From Fimbriimonadaceae bacterium (GTDB taxonomy: Bacteria > Armatimonadota > Fimbriimonadia > Fimbriimonadales > Fimbriimonadaceae), in assembly GCA_019638775.1 (NCBI GenBank), contig JAHBTD010000002.1, forward strand, positions 310,001 to 374,000: DNA of 64,000 bases, given 5' to 3'. The translations under genes were made by a program, and so were the position numbers. Position 1 is the first letter of the stretch. Each line of letters opens with the position of its first letter. Below the pieces are notes generated by a model that saw only the letters and a program-made list of their open reading frames with translations, made no database searches and was not told the DNA's origin. Of this stretch, positions 1-7,638 are shown in pieces.

Positions 1-402
1 AAAGCAGGGAAGAAGTTTGAGGATTTGGCGACGCAGTACAGCGAAGACGTCACCAAGAGCGTTGGCGGCGATATTGGCTGGCAGGCTTTTGGGGCGCTGT
101 CGGGCCCTGTACGTGCTGAGCTTGAAGCGATTAAGGCAGGTCAGGCCACAAACTGGATTGCTGGGAAGTCGTCTTCTGTGAAATTCTTCCTCGTTGAAGT
201 CAAGCAACAGGAGCTTCAAGCTTACGATGCCGACACCAAGAGGCTGCTTCGCCGAAGGATCATGCTTGATCGTGGAATCAACAAGAATAACCTCGCTGAG
301 GAGATGAAGGCTTTCCGTGCAAAGGCGAAGATCGAGATCACGAACCCCGTCTTTGCCGAGCAGTACAAGGGTCTGCTTGACAGCATGATGAGCGGTGGAT
401 AA
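1..402 (+). CDS. Peptidyl-prolyl cis-trans isomerase, parvulin type (C-terminal part)
   Basis: The reading frame is open from base 1, so the gene begins before the window. The visible ~133 residues carry the end of a parvulin (PpiC/SurA) domain: the F-x-x-L-A-x-x-Y-S-x-D run, then GGDIGW, then a short loop and a strand ending in FFLVEV. A basic helical tail of about 70 residues follows. Parvulin isomerases of this layout usually help fold exported or outer-membrane proteins; any signal peptide lies outside the window. The gene converges on the protease gene that ends 9 bp downstream on the other strand. The family call is firm; assignment as SurA, PrsA or PpiD is not possible from this fragment. 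Confidence 0.8.
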   Translation, partial: KAGKKFEDLATQYSEDVTKSVGGDIGWQAFGALSGPVRAELEAIKAGQATNWIAGKSSSVKFFLVEVKQQELQAYDADTKRLLRRRIMLDRGINKNNLAEEMKAFRAKAKIEITNPVFAEQYKGLLDSMMSGG

Positions 403-410
403 GCTCTTAG

Positions 411-1799
411 CTACTGCTTGCTGGCTTGCTTTGCCTGGACCAGCTTTTCGTGAACGTAGCGATTCTCGCTCATCGTACGTACTTGGTCGGCGGTGCCTTT
501 CATCGGCCCGAGTTTGCCATTGATCATCTCGTCGATCTTTACTAGCCGGTCGTAAGCCGAGTTCTTGTCGTTTGAATAGAAGTCCAGCAGGGCTTCACGC
601 CATTCTTTTGCAGCCTTGCCTGGTTTGGGTTCTACGCCTGCCTCTTTTAAGAACTCTTTGGCAACCTCAATCGGGATCGCGTAGTTTTGTTCGGGTGCGT
701 CCTCCTTTCCTGCGACGTTGAGCCCGATGAGCTTTCCCTTGTCGTTGAGTACTGGACCGCCACTATCTCCGTGGTGAATGCCTGCCGTCATATGGATTAG
801 GTTCCAGTTACCTTCCATTGGCATGATCTGCCCGACACGTCCATCGTGAATGACGCACAGGTAAGTTGCACGCAGACGCATTCCCGTATCAACTGCGGCT
901 CCGGGAAAGCCGAAACAGTAAACGTTTGCCCCGGCGCTCACCTGACTCGAATCGCCCAGTTCTATGGCGATCAGGTTCTTGGCCTCGCACTTCAAAACGG
1001 CGACATCTTTTCCGGGATAGATCGTCCCGCTTGCCAAGACCTTGGCTTCGGAAGTGTTTTGGATAATCGACTCTTCGTGGCTCGGGAAGAATTCAGCCAA
1101 AGAGGAGGTTGTAACTTCTTCACGCTCAGGGAGATCTTCGAGGGGGCGTTTCTTGGGAAAAAGCACTCGGACTGATCTGAACTTCACGGTGGCCTTGATT
1201 TGTGGGCTAAGCCATTGAGCGACCGCGTAGATCGCGTTTTGCCTGGTTGCTGAGCTTGGTTTTAGATAATATCGATCCTCCAGGTCCTTAATGACGACTT
1301 GGGCTACGGCAAGGACGATGGAATCGGCCGGAATCTGCCCATCGGCAACAACATGCTTATTCGTGAGGATGACACCACTGGGATCGACAACAACGCCACT
1401 CCCTTCCGAGTAGGGTCGATTTTTCATCTCGAATTCATCGGACTGAAGCGTCGGTTCAAGGAAGTCATCTGGGCTTTTTGTGAGTACTCGGAATGCGTAC
1501 TCGGAGTCGACCATTCCATCTGGAACAAGACCTTTTGAGCGGTCTTCGCTAACCCGATTATCGAGAATTGTTCTTTGAGTGGTGTAGAAGGTGTAAGAGT
1601 TGAATGACGTGGATGTTCTTAGCTTGACGTCATAGGGGCCAGTCAACGTGATGTCGCCATAGGAGTAAATCTTTACGGTGGCGGCCTGCCCCAGCGCTGT
1701 GATCATCTCGTGATCTAAGCGTTCAGGTTCGGTGCGTCCACCACATCCCAATATTAGCAAGCAGGTCAGCAAGCTCAAAGACATGCCAAGTTTCTTCAT
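411..1799 (-). CDS. Secreted trypsin-like serine protease, lipoprotein
   Basis: 462 residues. The N-terminus is a lipoprotein signal peptide with lipobox L-I-L-G-C, giving a lipidated Cys near residue 19. The chymotrypsin-fold catalytic triad is readable: His in TNKHVV, Asp in GKDVAVLK, and Ser in GDSGGPV. No PDZ domain is evident after the protease domain; instead there is a ~90-residue helical tail. An insertion of about 100 residues separates the His and Asp motifs, which is longer than in DegP/HtrA. It probably degrades or processes envelope proteins. The start ATG at 1799 follows a purine-rich RBS (GAGGAAGG). Substrate and exact subfamily are unknown. Confidence 0.8.
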   Translation of the reverse strand: MKKLGMSLSLLTCLLILGCGGRTEPERLDHEMITALGQAATVKIYSYGDITLTGPYDVKLRTSTSFNSYTFYTTQRTILDNRVSEDRSKGLVPDGMVDSEYAFRVLTKSPDDFLEPTLQSDEFEMKNRPYSEGSGVVVDPSGVILTNKHVVADGQIPADSIVLAVAQVVIKDLEDRYYLKPSSATRQNAIYAVAQWLSPQIKATVKFRSVRVLFPKKRPLEDLPEREEVTTSSLAEFFPSHEESIIQNTSEAKVLASGTIYPGKDVAVLKCEAKNLIAIELGDSSQVSAGANVYCFGFPGAAVDTGMRLRATYLCVIHDGRVGQIMPMEGNWNLIHMTAGIHHGDSGGPVLNDKGKLIGLNVAGKEDAPEQNYAIPIEVAKEFLKEAGVEPKPGKAAKEWREALLDFYSNDKNSAYDRLVKIDEMINGKLGPMKGTADQVRTMSENRYVHEKLVQAKQASKQ

Positions 1800-1900
1800 G
1801 GCCCTTCCTCACCCTGATGGAGATACTCAAGGAGTTCTTTAAGAATAACAAACCTGGCGGCTTTGCGAGACGCTAATCTGCACTCATAGGCTTGGGTGAA

Positions 1901-2827
1901 TTACAGCCCGTGCTTCTCGATAGCCGGAAGCAACTTCGTTGAAAACTCTTTGATGTCGCACGCCCAAAGATCGAGACCCTGGCGGCAGTATCGCTCTGGG
2001 GACTCGACGACGAGCCTTCCTCCTCCACAAATAGAGAAGGGAAAGTTCTTTGAGCGCAGTCCCGAAATCGAGCTAACAAGCTTTTCCACTCGCTCTTCTG
2101 TTCCGAGTGTCGAGGCACTGATGAGCACAAGATTCGGGCGATGACGTTCGACGGCTCTCAGGAACGATCTTTGGGGAACGTTTGCGCCTAGGAAGTAGGT
2201 GTTCCAGCCATGTTGTCGGAGAATGTCACCGATCATCCGCAGTCCAATGACGTGCCAGTTGTCCGGGGCGCAGCCAAGGACTGCTACATTCGCCGATCTC
2301 TTGATGGGCGGTCTTTGCGAAATGATGTGCGACATCAAGCGTTCGGTGATGGAGGATGCGAGATGCTCCTGTCCTTCATCAATGGCTTCGACTTGATACC
2401 AAACGCCGACGAGCTCCATAGCTGGGCATAGGAGGTTGTGGTATATGTCGGCGAGCGACATGTTCGCCCGCAAGTATTCATCGACGACGCGCTCGCAGCC
2501 AGCTTTATCGCCGTTGACGCCGTAACGGGCGTAATCCTTGACGCTCTGCTCTTCGTCGATGTGGACATCCCCGCTGGAAGGGGAAATGACCGCCATGCGA
2601 ACTGTTTCTGTGATATCCGCCGAGCAAAGCGAGTAGAAGACTTCGCGTCCGACTTTGCGTGAGGAGACGATCCCTTTGGCACGCATTCTTCCAAGGTGGT
2701 TGGAGACATTGGGCTGTCGAAGGCCCGCCTCGTCGACAATCTCTCCGACGTTCTTAGGGCCTTCGACGAGACAATACAGGATGCGCCGTCTCGACTCTTC
2801 CCCCAGTTCCTCGAAGATGTTTGCCAT
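1901..2827 (-). CDS. ArsR-type HTH regulator fused to a cobalamin-binding (CarH-like) module
   Basis: 308 residues. Residues ~5-75 form an ArsR-like winged helix (EESRRRILYCL, then RQPNVSNHLGRMRAKGIV). Residues ~105-170 are the four-helix cap of B12 sensors, ending in EGQEHLASS (E154, H155) with W143 ahead of it. Residues ~180-300 form a Rossmann B12-binding domain with N190-W-H192-x-x-G, where H192 would be the lower cobalt ligand, and later a SAST loop. CarH/LitR photoreceptors use the same cap and B12 domain but with a MerR-type HTH. The cap Trp is followed by Tyr and the Trp-to-EH spacing is 10 rather than 9. It is divergent from the acyl-CoA dehydrogenase gene, a possible target. Light sensing is inference. 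Confidence 0.78.
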   Translation of the reverse strand: MANIFEELGEESRRRILYCLVEGPKNVGEIVDEAGLRQPNVSNHLGRMRAKGIVSSRKVGREVFYSLCSADITETVRMAVISPSSGDVHIDEEQSVKDYARYGVNGDKAGCERVVDEYLRANMSLADIYHNLLCPAMELVGVWYQVEAIDEGQEHLASSITERLMSHIISQRPPIKRSANVAVLGCAPDNWHVIGLRMIGDILRQHGWNTYFLGANVPQRSFLRAVERHRPNLVLISASTLGTEERVEKLVSSISGLRSKNFPFSICGGGRLVVESPERYCRQGLDLWACDIKEFSTKLLPAIEKHGL

Positions 2828-2868
2828 GGGTAACCCTTTGAATATATCAGCAATTCTTGATGCGTGTC

Positions 2869-2874
2869 TATAAT
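2869..2874 (+). promoter_or_regulatory. Candidate -10 box for the acyl-CoA dehydrogenase gene
   Basis: A perfect TATAAT lies in the region between the divergent B12-type regulator and the dehydrogenase. I see no convincing -35 at 17 bp, which would fit an activated or repressed promoter. It would leave a leader of about 110 nt. Confidence 0.35.
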
Positions 2875-2988
2875 TCGAGAAACCTCGCTTGAGATTCCTT
2901 GCTGCTCCTACTGAGCCCCAACCGAAGAACGCTGATCCGAAGTAGAATCTATCAGTTGCGTTGTCTCAGCGTCGAGGATTGCACCTTT

Positions 2989-4107
2989 ATGGAGATTCAT
3001 CTTTCTGCCGAGGAATCGGCCTTTCTTGATAGTGTTCGTAAATTCGTCGAGAGTGATGTTTGGCCCTGCACTCGGGATTGGGAAGAGAAAGCCCTTTTCC
3101 CGTCCGATATCTGGACCAGACTCGGCTCGCTCGGTTTGCTCTCGATGACCTTGCCGAAAGAGTTGGGGGGCAAGGGCTACTCGTGCGTTACCTATGCTGA
3201 AGCATGTCGTGAGCTTGCCAAGGGCGATCCTGCCCTTGCGATGAATGTCGCGGCTGTCAACGCTTTGTGTGTGGCTCACTTTATCGACTTTGCCAGCCAG
3301 GAGCAACGCGACGCCTACCTTCCCGGCATCGTCAAGGGCGATATCAAGCTCGCCTGGGGATTGACCGAGCCGGATGCGGGTTCGGATGCGCGCCGAGTAA
3401 AGACGATGGCGACCCCGATCGCCGACAAGCCCGGCTATTACCACCTCAACGGCGAGAAGATGTTCATCACCAACGGGGGAGTTGCCGACATGATCATCAT
3501 GATCGCCCGCACCTCCGAGAAGGAGCTTTCGGCGTTCTTTATGGAGACGAATCAGCCCGGATTTGAGCTGATCGGGCGCATCCCGACGGTGGGTGTGAGA
3601 GCATCTTGGACAGCCCACTTCAAGCTGAACAACGCGGTGGGCTGGCACACTCCTTGCACCTTCGAGCAAGCGATCGGTCTGCTTTATCGCGGACGCATTG
3701 GCATTGCCGGCATGGCGCTCGGCATCGCCGAGAGAGCGTTCGAGCTTTGTGTGAACTACTCGAAGAACCGCGAACAGTTCAATCGAAGGCTTTGCGATAT
3801 GCAGTCGGTACAGAACATGATCGCCGACAGCGCTATGGAGATTGAGGCTTCGAGCTTGCTGCTCCACAAGGCGGCGACGATGTACGACAAGGGTCTTCCC
3901 GTGGTCAAGGAAGCTTCCTTTGCGAAGCTGTATGCCAGTGAGACCTCGAACCGGGTCACAAACCGCGCGATTCAGATTCACGGTGGGCGCGGCATGGTTC
4001 CTGAGTACCTGGTTGAGAAGCTTTGGCGTGATGCCAAGCTGACCGAGATCGGAGAAGGTTGCAGCGAAATTCAGCGTATGGTAATCGCGAAGCAGGTTAT
4101 CCGTTAA
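2989..4107 (+). CDS. Acyl-CoA dehydrogenase
   Basis: 372 residues from the ATG at 2989, preceded by GAGG. The frame is open further upstream to 2899, but that stretch does not resemble the family. The usual three-part ACAD fold is visible: an N-terminal helical domain (LGLLSMTLPKELGG), the FAD/acyl-binding middle (AWGLTEPDAGSD, GEKMFITNGG), and the C-terminal helices (NREQFNRRL, IHGGRGM, EGCSEIQR). The Glu in the last motif is at the place of the catalytic base in short- and medium-chain enzymes. It catalyses alpha,beta-desaturation of an acyl-CoA with FAD, passing electrons to ETF. Chain-length preference cannot be read. No other beta-oxidation gene is adjacent. Confidence 0.92.
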   Translation: MEIHLSAEESAFLDSVRKFVESDVWPCTRDWEEKALFPSDIWTRLGSLGLLSMTLPKELGGKGYSCVTYAEACRELAKGDPALAMNVAAVNALCVAHFIDFASQEQRDAYLPGIVKGDIKLAWGLTEPDAGSDARRVKTMATPIADKPGYYHLNGEKMFITNGGVADMIIMIARTSEKELSAFFMETNQPGFELIGRIPTVGVRASWTAHFKLNNAVGWHTPCTFEQAIGLLYRGRIGIAGMALGIAERAFELCVNYSKNREQFNRRLCDMQSVQNMIADSAMEIEASSLLLHKAATMYDKGLPVVKEASFAKLYASETSNRVTNRAIQIHGGRGMVPEYLVEKLWRDAKLTEIGEGCSEIQRMVIAKQVIR

Positions 4108-4149
4108 ACTATGGCGAACGCTCAGCGTTAACGACTTGTTAGGAACATC

Positions 4150-5127
4150 ATGATCACCGCCGCATTAGCTTGTCTCGTCATCGGAATGCCTGCGCAGCAG
4201 GCAGAGCCTATTCAGCTTGGCCGGGTTTACACCAAGGGTGAAAAAGCCAAGTATGAGGTTCATTCAAAGCTCACGACAGAGTCGCGACAAGTTGGGCTGG
4301 ACACCTGGATTCCCGACGATCTCGATCTGATTTACCAGTACAGCTATGAAGTGGTGGAGATGAAGGCTGACGGCATCTGCGTGATGCGATACCTGAGGCC
4401 GACGATGACCCAGATCAAGGGTGCAACGGCAGACGCTCCGGCCAAGAAGACCACCGAAAAGGTTGATTACAACCTGGAACTTACGGTTTCTCCCTCAAAC
4501 GAACTTCTCAACGTGAAGGACCTCACGCCGAAGAAGGACCCGAAGAAGCCACCAACAGTGAATTTTATCGCCGCGATGCGGGCAGGAGGCAAGGAGCGAC
4601 AGGATGTGCTCGGAGGATTCCTGAATCAGTTTGTTGGTGAGATTTATCGGTTGGCGATGTTTGCGGGTTCGCTAGACTCTTCGTTGGATTTCAACCCGAA
4701 GATGCCCTATGACGAGACGAAAGTCGGCGAAACTTGGAAGCGAACTGTGGGTTACTCACCCCAAAAGCAACAGGGAAGCGAGAAGATGGCCGTCCAGCGA
4801 ATGGACTACACCTACACCTACAAAGGGATTGTGGACGTCAGCGGTCAGAAGTATCAGCGCATTACGGCTGACATTCTGCTCAAGTCCGACCTTGCCGAGT
4901 TCATTCACCAGAGCTTCAATGTCAAGTCGTCGGTTACGGGTCTGAAAGAGATTCCTCTTAACTTCAAGGCGAGTGTCGATTTCGATTTGGATCCCAAGAC
5001 TTTTAAGACGATACGAGCAAATGGCACATCTTCGGGCGGCTTCAGCATTTTCATTACGGACTTGCAGAATGAAGCCCTACAAGAAGAGAGATTCCAAAGC
5101 CGAATCTCCATGAAGATTGTCCCGTGA
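4150..5127 (+). CDS. Exported beta-rich protein of unknown function (DUF6263-like layout)
   Basis: 325 residues. The N-terminus (M-I-T-A-A-L-A-C-L-V-I-G-M-P-A-Q-Q-A) is a short signal peptide with a likely cleavage after A-Q-Q-A. The rest is beta-strand rich with no catalytic motif: a Y-E-V-H-S start, a VGETWKR motif near residue 195, and paired strands ending in a repeated FDLDPKTFK-type segment. The protein at 44865-45806 has the same layout (signal peptide, VGKSW motif, then a FDLKRG strand), so the two may be distant paralogues. It follows the dehydrogenase by 42 bp and ends at a strong terminator, so it may be co-transcribed. Function unknown. Confidence 0.7.
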   Translation: MITAALACLVIGMPAQQAEPIQLGRVYTKGEKAKYEVHSKLTTESRQVGLDTWIPDDLDLIYQYSYEVVEMKADGICVMRYLRPTMTQIKGATADAPAKKTTEKVDYNLELTVSPSNELLNVKDLTPKKDPKKPPTVNFIAAMRAGGKERQDVLGGFLNQFVGEIYRLAMFAGSLDSSLDFNPKMPYDETKVGETWKRTVGYSPQKQQGSEKMAVQRMDYTYTYKGIVDVSGQKYQRITADILLKSDLAEFIHQSFNVKSSVTGLKEIPLNFKASVDFDLDPKTFKTIRANGTSSGGFSIFITDLQNEALQEERFQSRISMKIVP

Positions 5128-5147
5128 TTGCGAAACTGAATAAACAA

Positions 5148-5186
5148 GGATGCGTTGCCGATCTCGGCAACGCATCCTGCATTTTT
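5148..5186 (+). terminator. Rho-independent terminator
   Basis: Perfect 14-bp inverted repeat (5148-5161 with 5164-5177, GGATGCGTTGCCGA and its complement) followed by a TTTTT run. It lies between the exported protein gene and the HAD hydrolase gene. Confidence 0.85.
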
Positions 5187-5197
5187 GGGGGCTCCGC

Positions 5198-5842
5198 ATG
5201 AGACCACAACTCGTCATCTTTGACTGTGATGGCGTTCTCGTCGACTCTGAGCCGATTGCAAACCGAGTCTTTGCCGAACTCATTCGCGAAAACGGCTGGC
5301 CGATTACCCTTGAGGAGACGATTCAGCGCTTTGTAGGGCGGTCGTTGCCTTCTTGCATTACTGAGATTGAGGCCCACCTTGGTCGGCAGCTGCCTGCCGA
5401 GTTTGGCGAGCAATATCATGACCGCGTTTGCCAGGCCTTTGTGACGGAGTTGCGAGCGGTCCACGGCGTACGGGAGGCTATCTTAAGCCTTGATTGCTCT
5501 TTCTGCGTTGCCTCAAGCAGCGGGCATGTAAAGCTGCGGCATACGCTGAATACGGTTGGGCTGTTACCGTTGTTTGAAGGCCGAATCTTTAGCTCGGAGG
5601 ATGTGGTGCACGGGAAGCCTGCTCCCGATCTTTTCCTTTATGCGGCGCAGCGGATGGGCTTTGAGCCGGAAAGTTGTGTTGTGGTGGAGGATTCTGAAGC
5701 CGGAGTGCAGGCGGGGATAGCGGCGGGAATGCGGGTTTTGGCCTATCGCGGCTATGCCGATCCGATGCGGCTGTCGGCGCTTGGGGCGACGCCCTTTGAC
5801 GATATGGGCGAACTCGCGCAACTCCTTGCCCAGGACGCTTAG
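5198..5842 (+). CDS. HAD-superfamily hydrolase, beta-phosphoglucomutase/phosphatase type
   Basis: 214 residues from the ATG at 5198, which follows a GGGGG stretch; an open frame further upstream runs through the terminator and is not coding. HAD motif I is FDCDGVLVDSE (two Asp nucleophile/acid residues), then a helical cap (residues ~15-80), motif II in CVASSSG, Lys in HGKPAPDLF, and motif IV VVVEDSEAGVQAG. The family hydrolyses or isomerises small phosphorylated sugars and related metabolites with Mg2+. It is nearest in style to the beta-phosphoglucomutase/GS1/YniC group; the substrate is not predictable. Confidence 0.88.
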   Translation: MRPQLVIFDCDGVLVDSEPIANRVFAELIRENGWPITLEETIQRFVGRSLPSCITEIEAHLGRQLPAEFGEQYHDRVCQAFVTELRAVHGVREAILSLDCSFCVASSSGHVKLRHTLNTVGLLPLFEGRIFSSEDVVHGKPAPDLFLYAAQRMGFEPESCVVVEDSEAGVQAGIAAGMRVLAYRGYADPMRLSALGATPFDDMGELAQLLAQDA

Positions 5843-5907
5843 GACCGGCTTGCCGAAGCTCTCTGGTGTATGCCATAATCCGCTTCTACGGCAAGAGGTT
5901 TGAATCG

Positions 5908-6174
5908 ATGAAGGCAGGAATCCACCCAACAGTCTATCCGGTCGTCTTTGTGGACGGCGATCATGAATGGACAGGCATTTCGACACAACAGACGAACAAC
6001 ACGAAAGTGATTGACGGAATTGAGCATTACGTGGTGAATGTCGATATCTCCGCCTTTAGCCACCCGTTCTATACGGGCCAGAAGCGCATCGTCGATACCG
6101 CAGGCCGGTACGAGAAGTTTATGCGCCGCTATGGCAACCAGATGCAGAACCAAGAAACACCCGAGAAAAAGTAA
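5908..6174 (+). CDS. rpmE2: 50S ribosomal protein L31, type B (no zinc cysteines)
   Basis: 88 residues from the ATG at 5908, with AGAGG about 10 bp upstream. Family hallmarks are MKAGIHP at the start, YPVVFVDGDH, the VDISAFSHPFYTGQKR core and the AGRYEKFMRRYG tail. It contains no Cys at all, so it is the zinc-independent (type B, YkgM-like) form rather than the CxxC form. Bacteria with both forms often switch to this one under zinc limitation. No zinc-regulated operator is visible upstream, and it may be the only L31 here. A terminator follows directly, so it is probably monocistronic. Confidence 0.9.
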   Translation: MKAGIHPTVYPVVFVDGDHEWTGISTQQTNNTKVIDGIEHYVVNVDISAFSHPFYTGQKRIVDTAGRYEKFMRRYGNQMQNQETPEKK

Positions 6175-6196
6175 TCGTTTCTGCCATTTCGTTTTT

Positions 6197-6230
6197 GATG
6201 CCTCCGAGTGTTCGGGGGCATCTTTGCTTT
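6197..6230 (+). terminator. Terminator after L31 gene
   Basis: Hairpin with arms GATGCCTCCGA and TCGGGGGCATC (one G-T pair), followed by a T-rich stretch. Confidence 0.75.
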
Positions 6231-6245
6231 TGATGTATGCAGTTT

Positions 6246-6273
6246 CTACTAATTAGGAAGAATGACTTAGTAG
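6246..6273. promoter_or_regulatory. Inverted repeat upstream of Cys/Met PLP enzyme gene (possible operator)
   Basis: CTACTAA and TTAGTAG are perfect 7-bp inverted copies 14 bp apart, about 80 bp before the start codon, in an AT-rich segment. The position suits a repressor or activator site. No SAM riboswitch core is recognisable. Confidence 0.35.
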
Positions 6274-6350
6274 CAGAATAATATTAGGAAAAATAGCGAT
6301 CCCATGAAATAATCGGATGCTGGCGCGTCAAAATGAATGACGAGGCAATC

Positions 6351-7634
6351 ATGGAAAACCGATACCGAGACCGCTCAGTTTTAATCCACGGCAAGTTCAA
6401 AAGCGAGAAATGGGACTTCGAGGATCATATCCTTCCTCCGATCACCACTTCCGTCGCATTCCGGCTTCGAAGCGCTCAGCGTGGGGCTCAGGGATTCCAA
6501 CAGTTTGCCAACCCGGAGCTCGACCGTGAGACCATTCACCCGATTTATATCTACGGGCGCCTCGATGAGCCTGGGCAAGCGCTTCTTGAGGAGACCTTGG
6601 CGTTTGCTGAGAAGGGTGAGACGGCGGTGAGCTTTGCGACAGGGATGGCGGCGATTAGCGCAGCGATTGGCATCCACGTGAAGGCGGGTGACCACATTGC
6701 CATGCATCGCACGGTTTATGGCTGTACGTTCGGCTTTGTCACGAACTGGATGGCACGGTTCGGAGTCGATCATACGCTCTCCGATTTTCGAGATATCGAG
6801 GCGCTGAAGCAGTCGATCAAGCCGGAAACTCGCGTCGTTTACTTCGAGACTCCGTGTAATCCGAACCTTGATCTAATTGACATCGAGGCGGTTGTGGAGG
6901 CGGTTAAGGAGGCGAATGAGGGTCGGCCAAAGGAGGAGAGGATTGTCACGATCCTTGACAACACTTTTGCGACACCTTACTGTCAGCGTCCCCTCTTGTT
7001 GGGTATCGATTTCGTTGTTCACAGTCTTACAAAGAACTTGGGCGGTTTTGGTGCAGATATGGGCGGGGTCGTTATTGGGCCGCGGGAGAAGGAGACGGAT
7101 GTTTTGCTCTTCAGAAAGGACTTTGGCGGGTCGCTATCGCCCAAAGCGGCTTGGGACGTTTTGGTTTATGGCATCCCCACATTAGCGCTACGCATGGAGC
7201 GTCAGCAGGAGAGCGCGCAGCAGGTGGCTGAATTCCTTTCGCTGCATCCCAAAGTCAAGGATGTGCGCTATCCAGGGCTTGAGAGCTTCCCCCAATATGC
7301 GCTTGCCCAGAAGCAGATGCGCGATATCGATGGCGACTTTGCTCCTGGTTCGCTGCTGTACTTTGAGCTGGTTGGCGCACCGGAGAAATCGTATGAGCGG
7401 GCGGTGAAGATGATCAACCATATCGCGGAGAACGCGCTTTCGGTGACGCTTGCCGTGTCGTTGGGACAAATACGCACGCTGATCGAGCATCCAGCTTCGA
7501 TGACGCACTCTGCCATTCCGCCAGAGGAGCAGATCAAGGGTGGCATCGCGCCTGGTGGTCTGCGGATGAGTTTGGGAATTGAAGATGTGCGGGATATTCT
7601 GAGCGATCTTAAAGAAGCGCTGGATGTTGTGTAA
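6351..7634 (+). CDS. Cys/Met-metabolism PLP enzyme (cystathionine gamma-synthase / O-acylhomoserine sulfhydrylase / gamma-lyase family)
   Basis: 427 residues from the ATG at 6351, chosen because GAGG sits 5-6 bp before it; an ATG at 6333 is in frame but lacks an RBS. Family marks are YGRLDEPGQALLEE near residue 70, FATGMAAISAA, YFETPCNPNLDLID, ILDNTFATPYCQRPL, the PLP-binding Lys in HSLTKNLGGFG, and the C-terminal SLGQIRTLIEHPASMTHS that binds substrate carboxylate. These enzymes exchange or eliminate the gamma substituent of homoserine derivatives in methionine/cysteine metabolism. Which reaction it runs cannot be decided from sequence alone, and no other methionine gene is adjacent. The upstream inverted repeat may regulate it. 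Confidence 0.9.
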   Translation: MENRYRDRSVLIHGKFKSEKWDFEDHILPPITTSVAFRLRSAQRGAQGFQQFANPELDRETIHPIYIYGRLDEPGQALLEETLAFAEKGETAVSFATGMAAISAAIGIHVKAGDHIAMHRTVYGCTFGFVTNWMARFGVDHTLSDFRDIEALKQSIKPETRVVYFETPCNPNLDLIDIEAVVEAVKEANEGRPKEERIVTILDNTFATPYCQRPLLLGIDFVVHSLTKNLGGFGADMGGVVIGPREKETDVLLFRKDFGGSLSPKAAWDVLVYGIPTLALRMERQQESAQQVAEFLSLHPKVKDVRYPGLESFPQYALAQKQMRDIDGDFAPGSLLYFELVGAPEKSYERAVKMINHIAENALSVTLAVSLGQIRTLIEHPASMTHSAIPPEEQIKGGIAPGGLRMSLGIEDVRDILSDLKEALDVV

Positions 7635-7638
7635 TCGG

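Noticed and set aside
2908-3981. 357-codon open frame opposite the acyl-CoA dehydrogenase gene
   Set aside because: Runs antisense to a well-conserved gene and its translation lacks domain features; a shadow frame of a GC-rich gene.
6231-6350. SAM riboswitch upstream of the Cys/Met PLP enzyme gene
   Set aside because: No conserved SAM-box core or terminator/antiterminator pair visible in the ~120 bp leader; only a simple inverted repeat.
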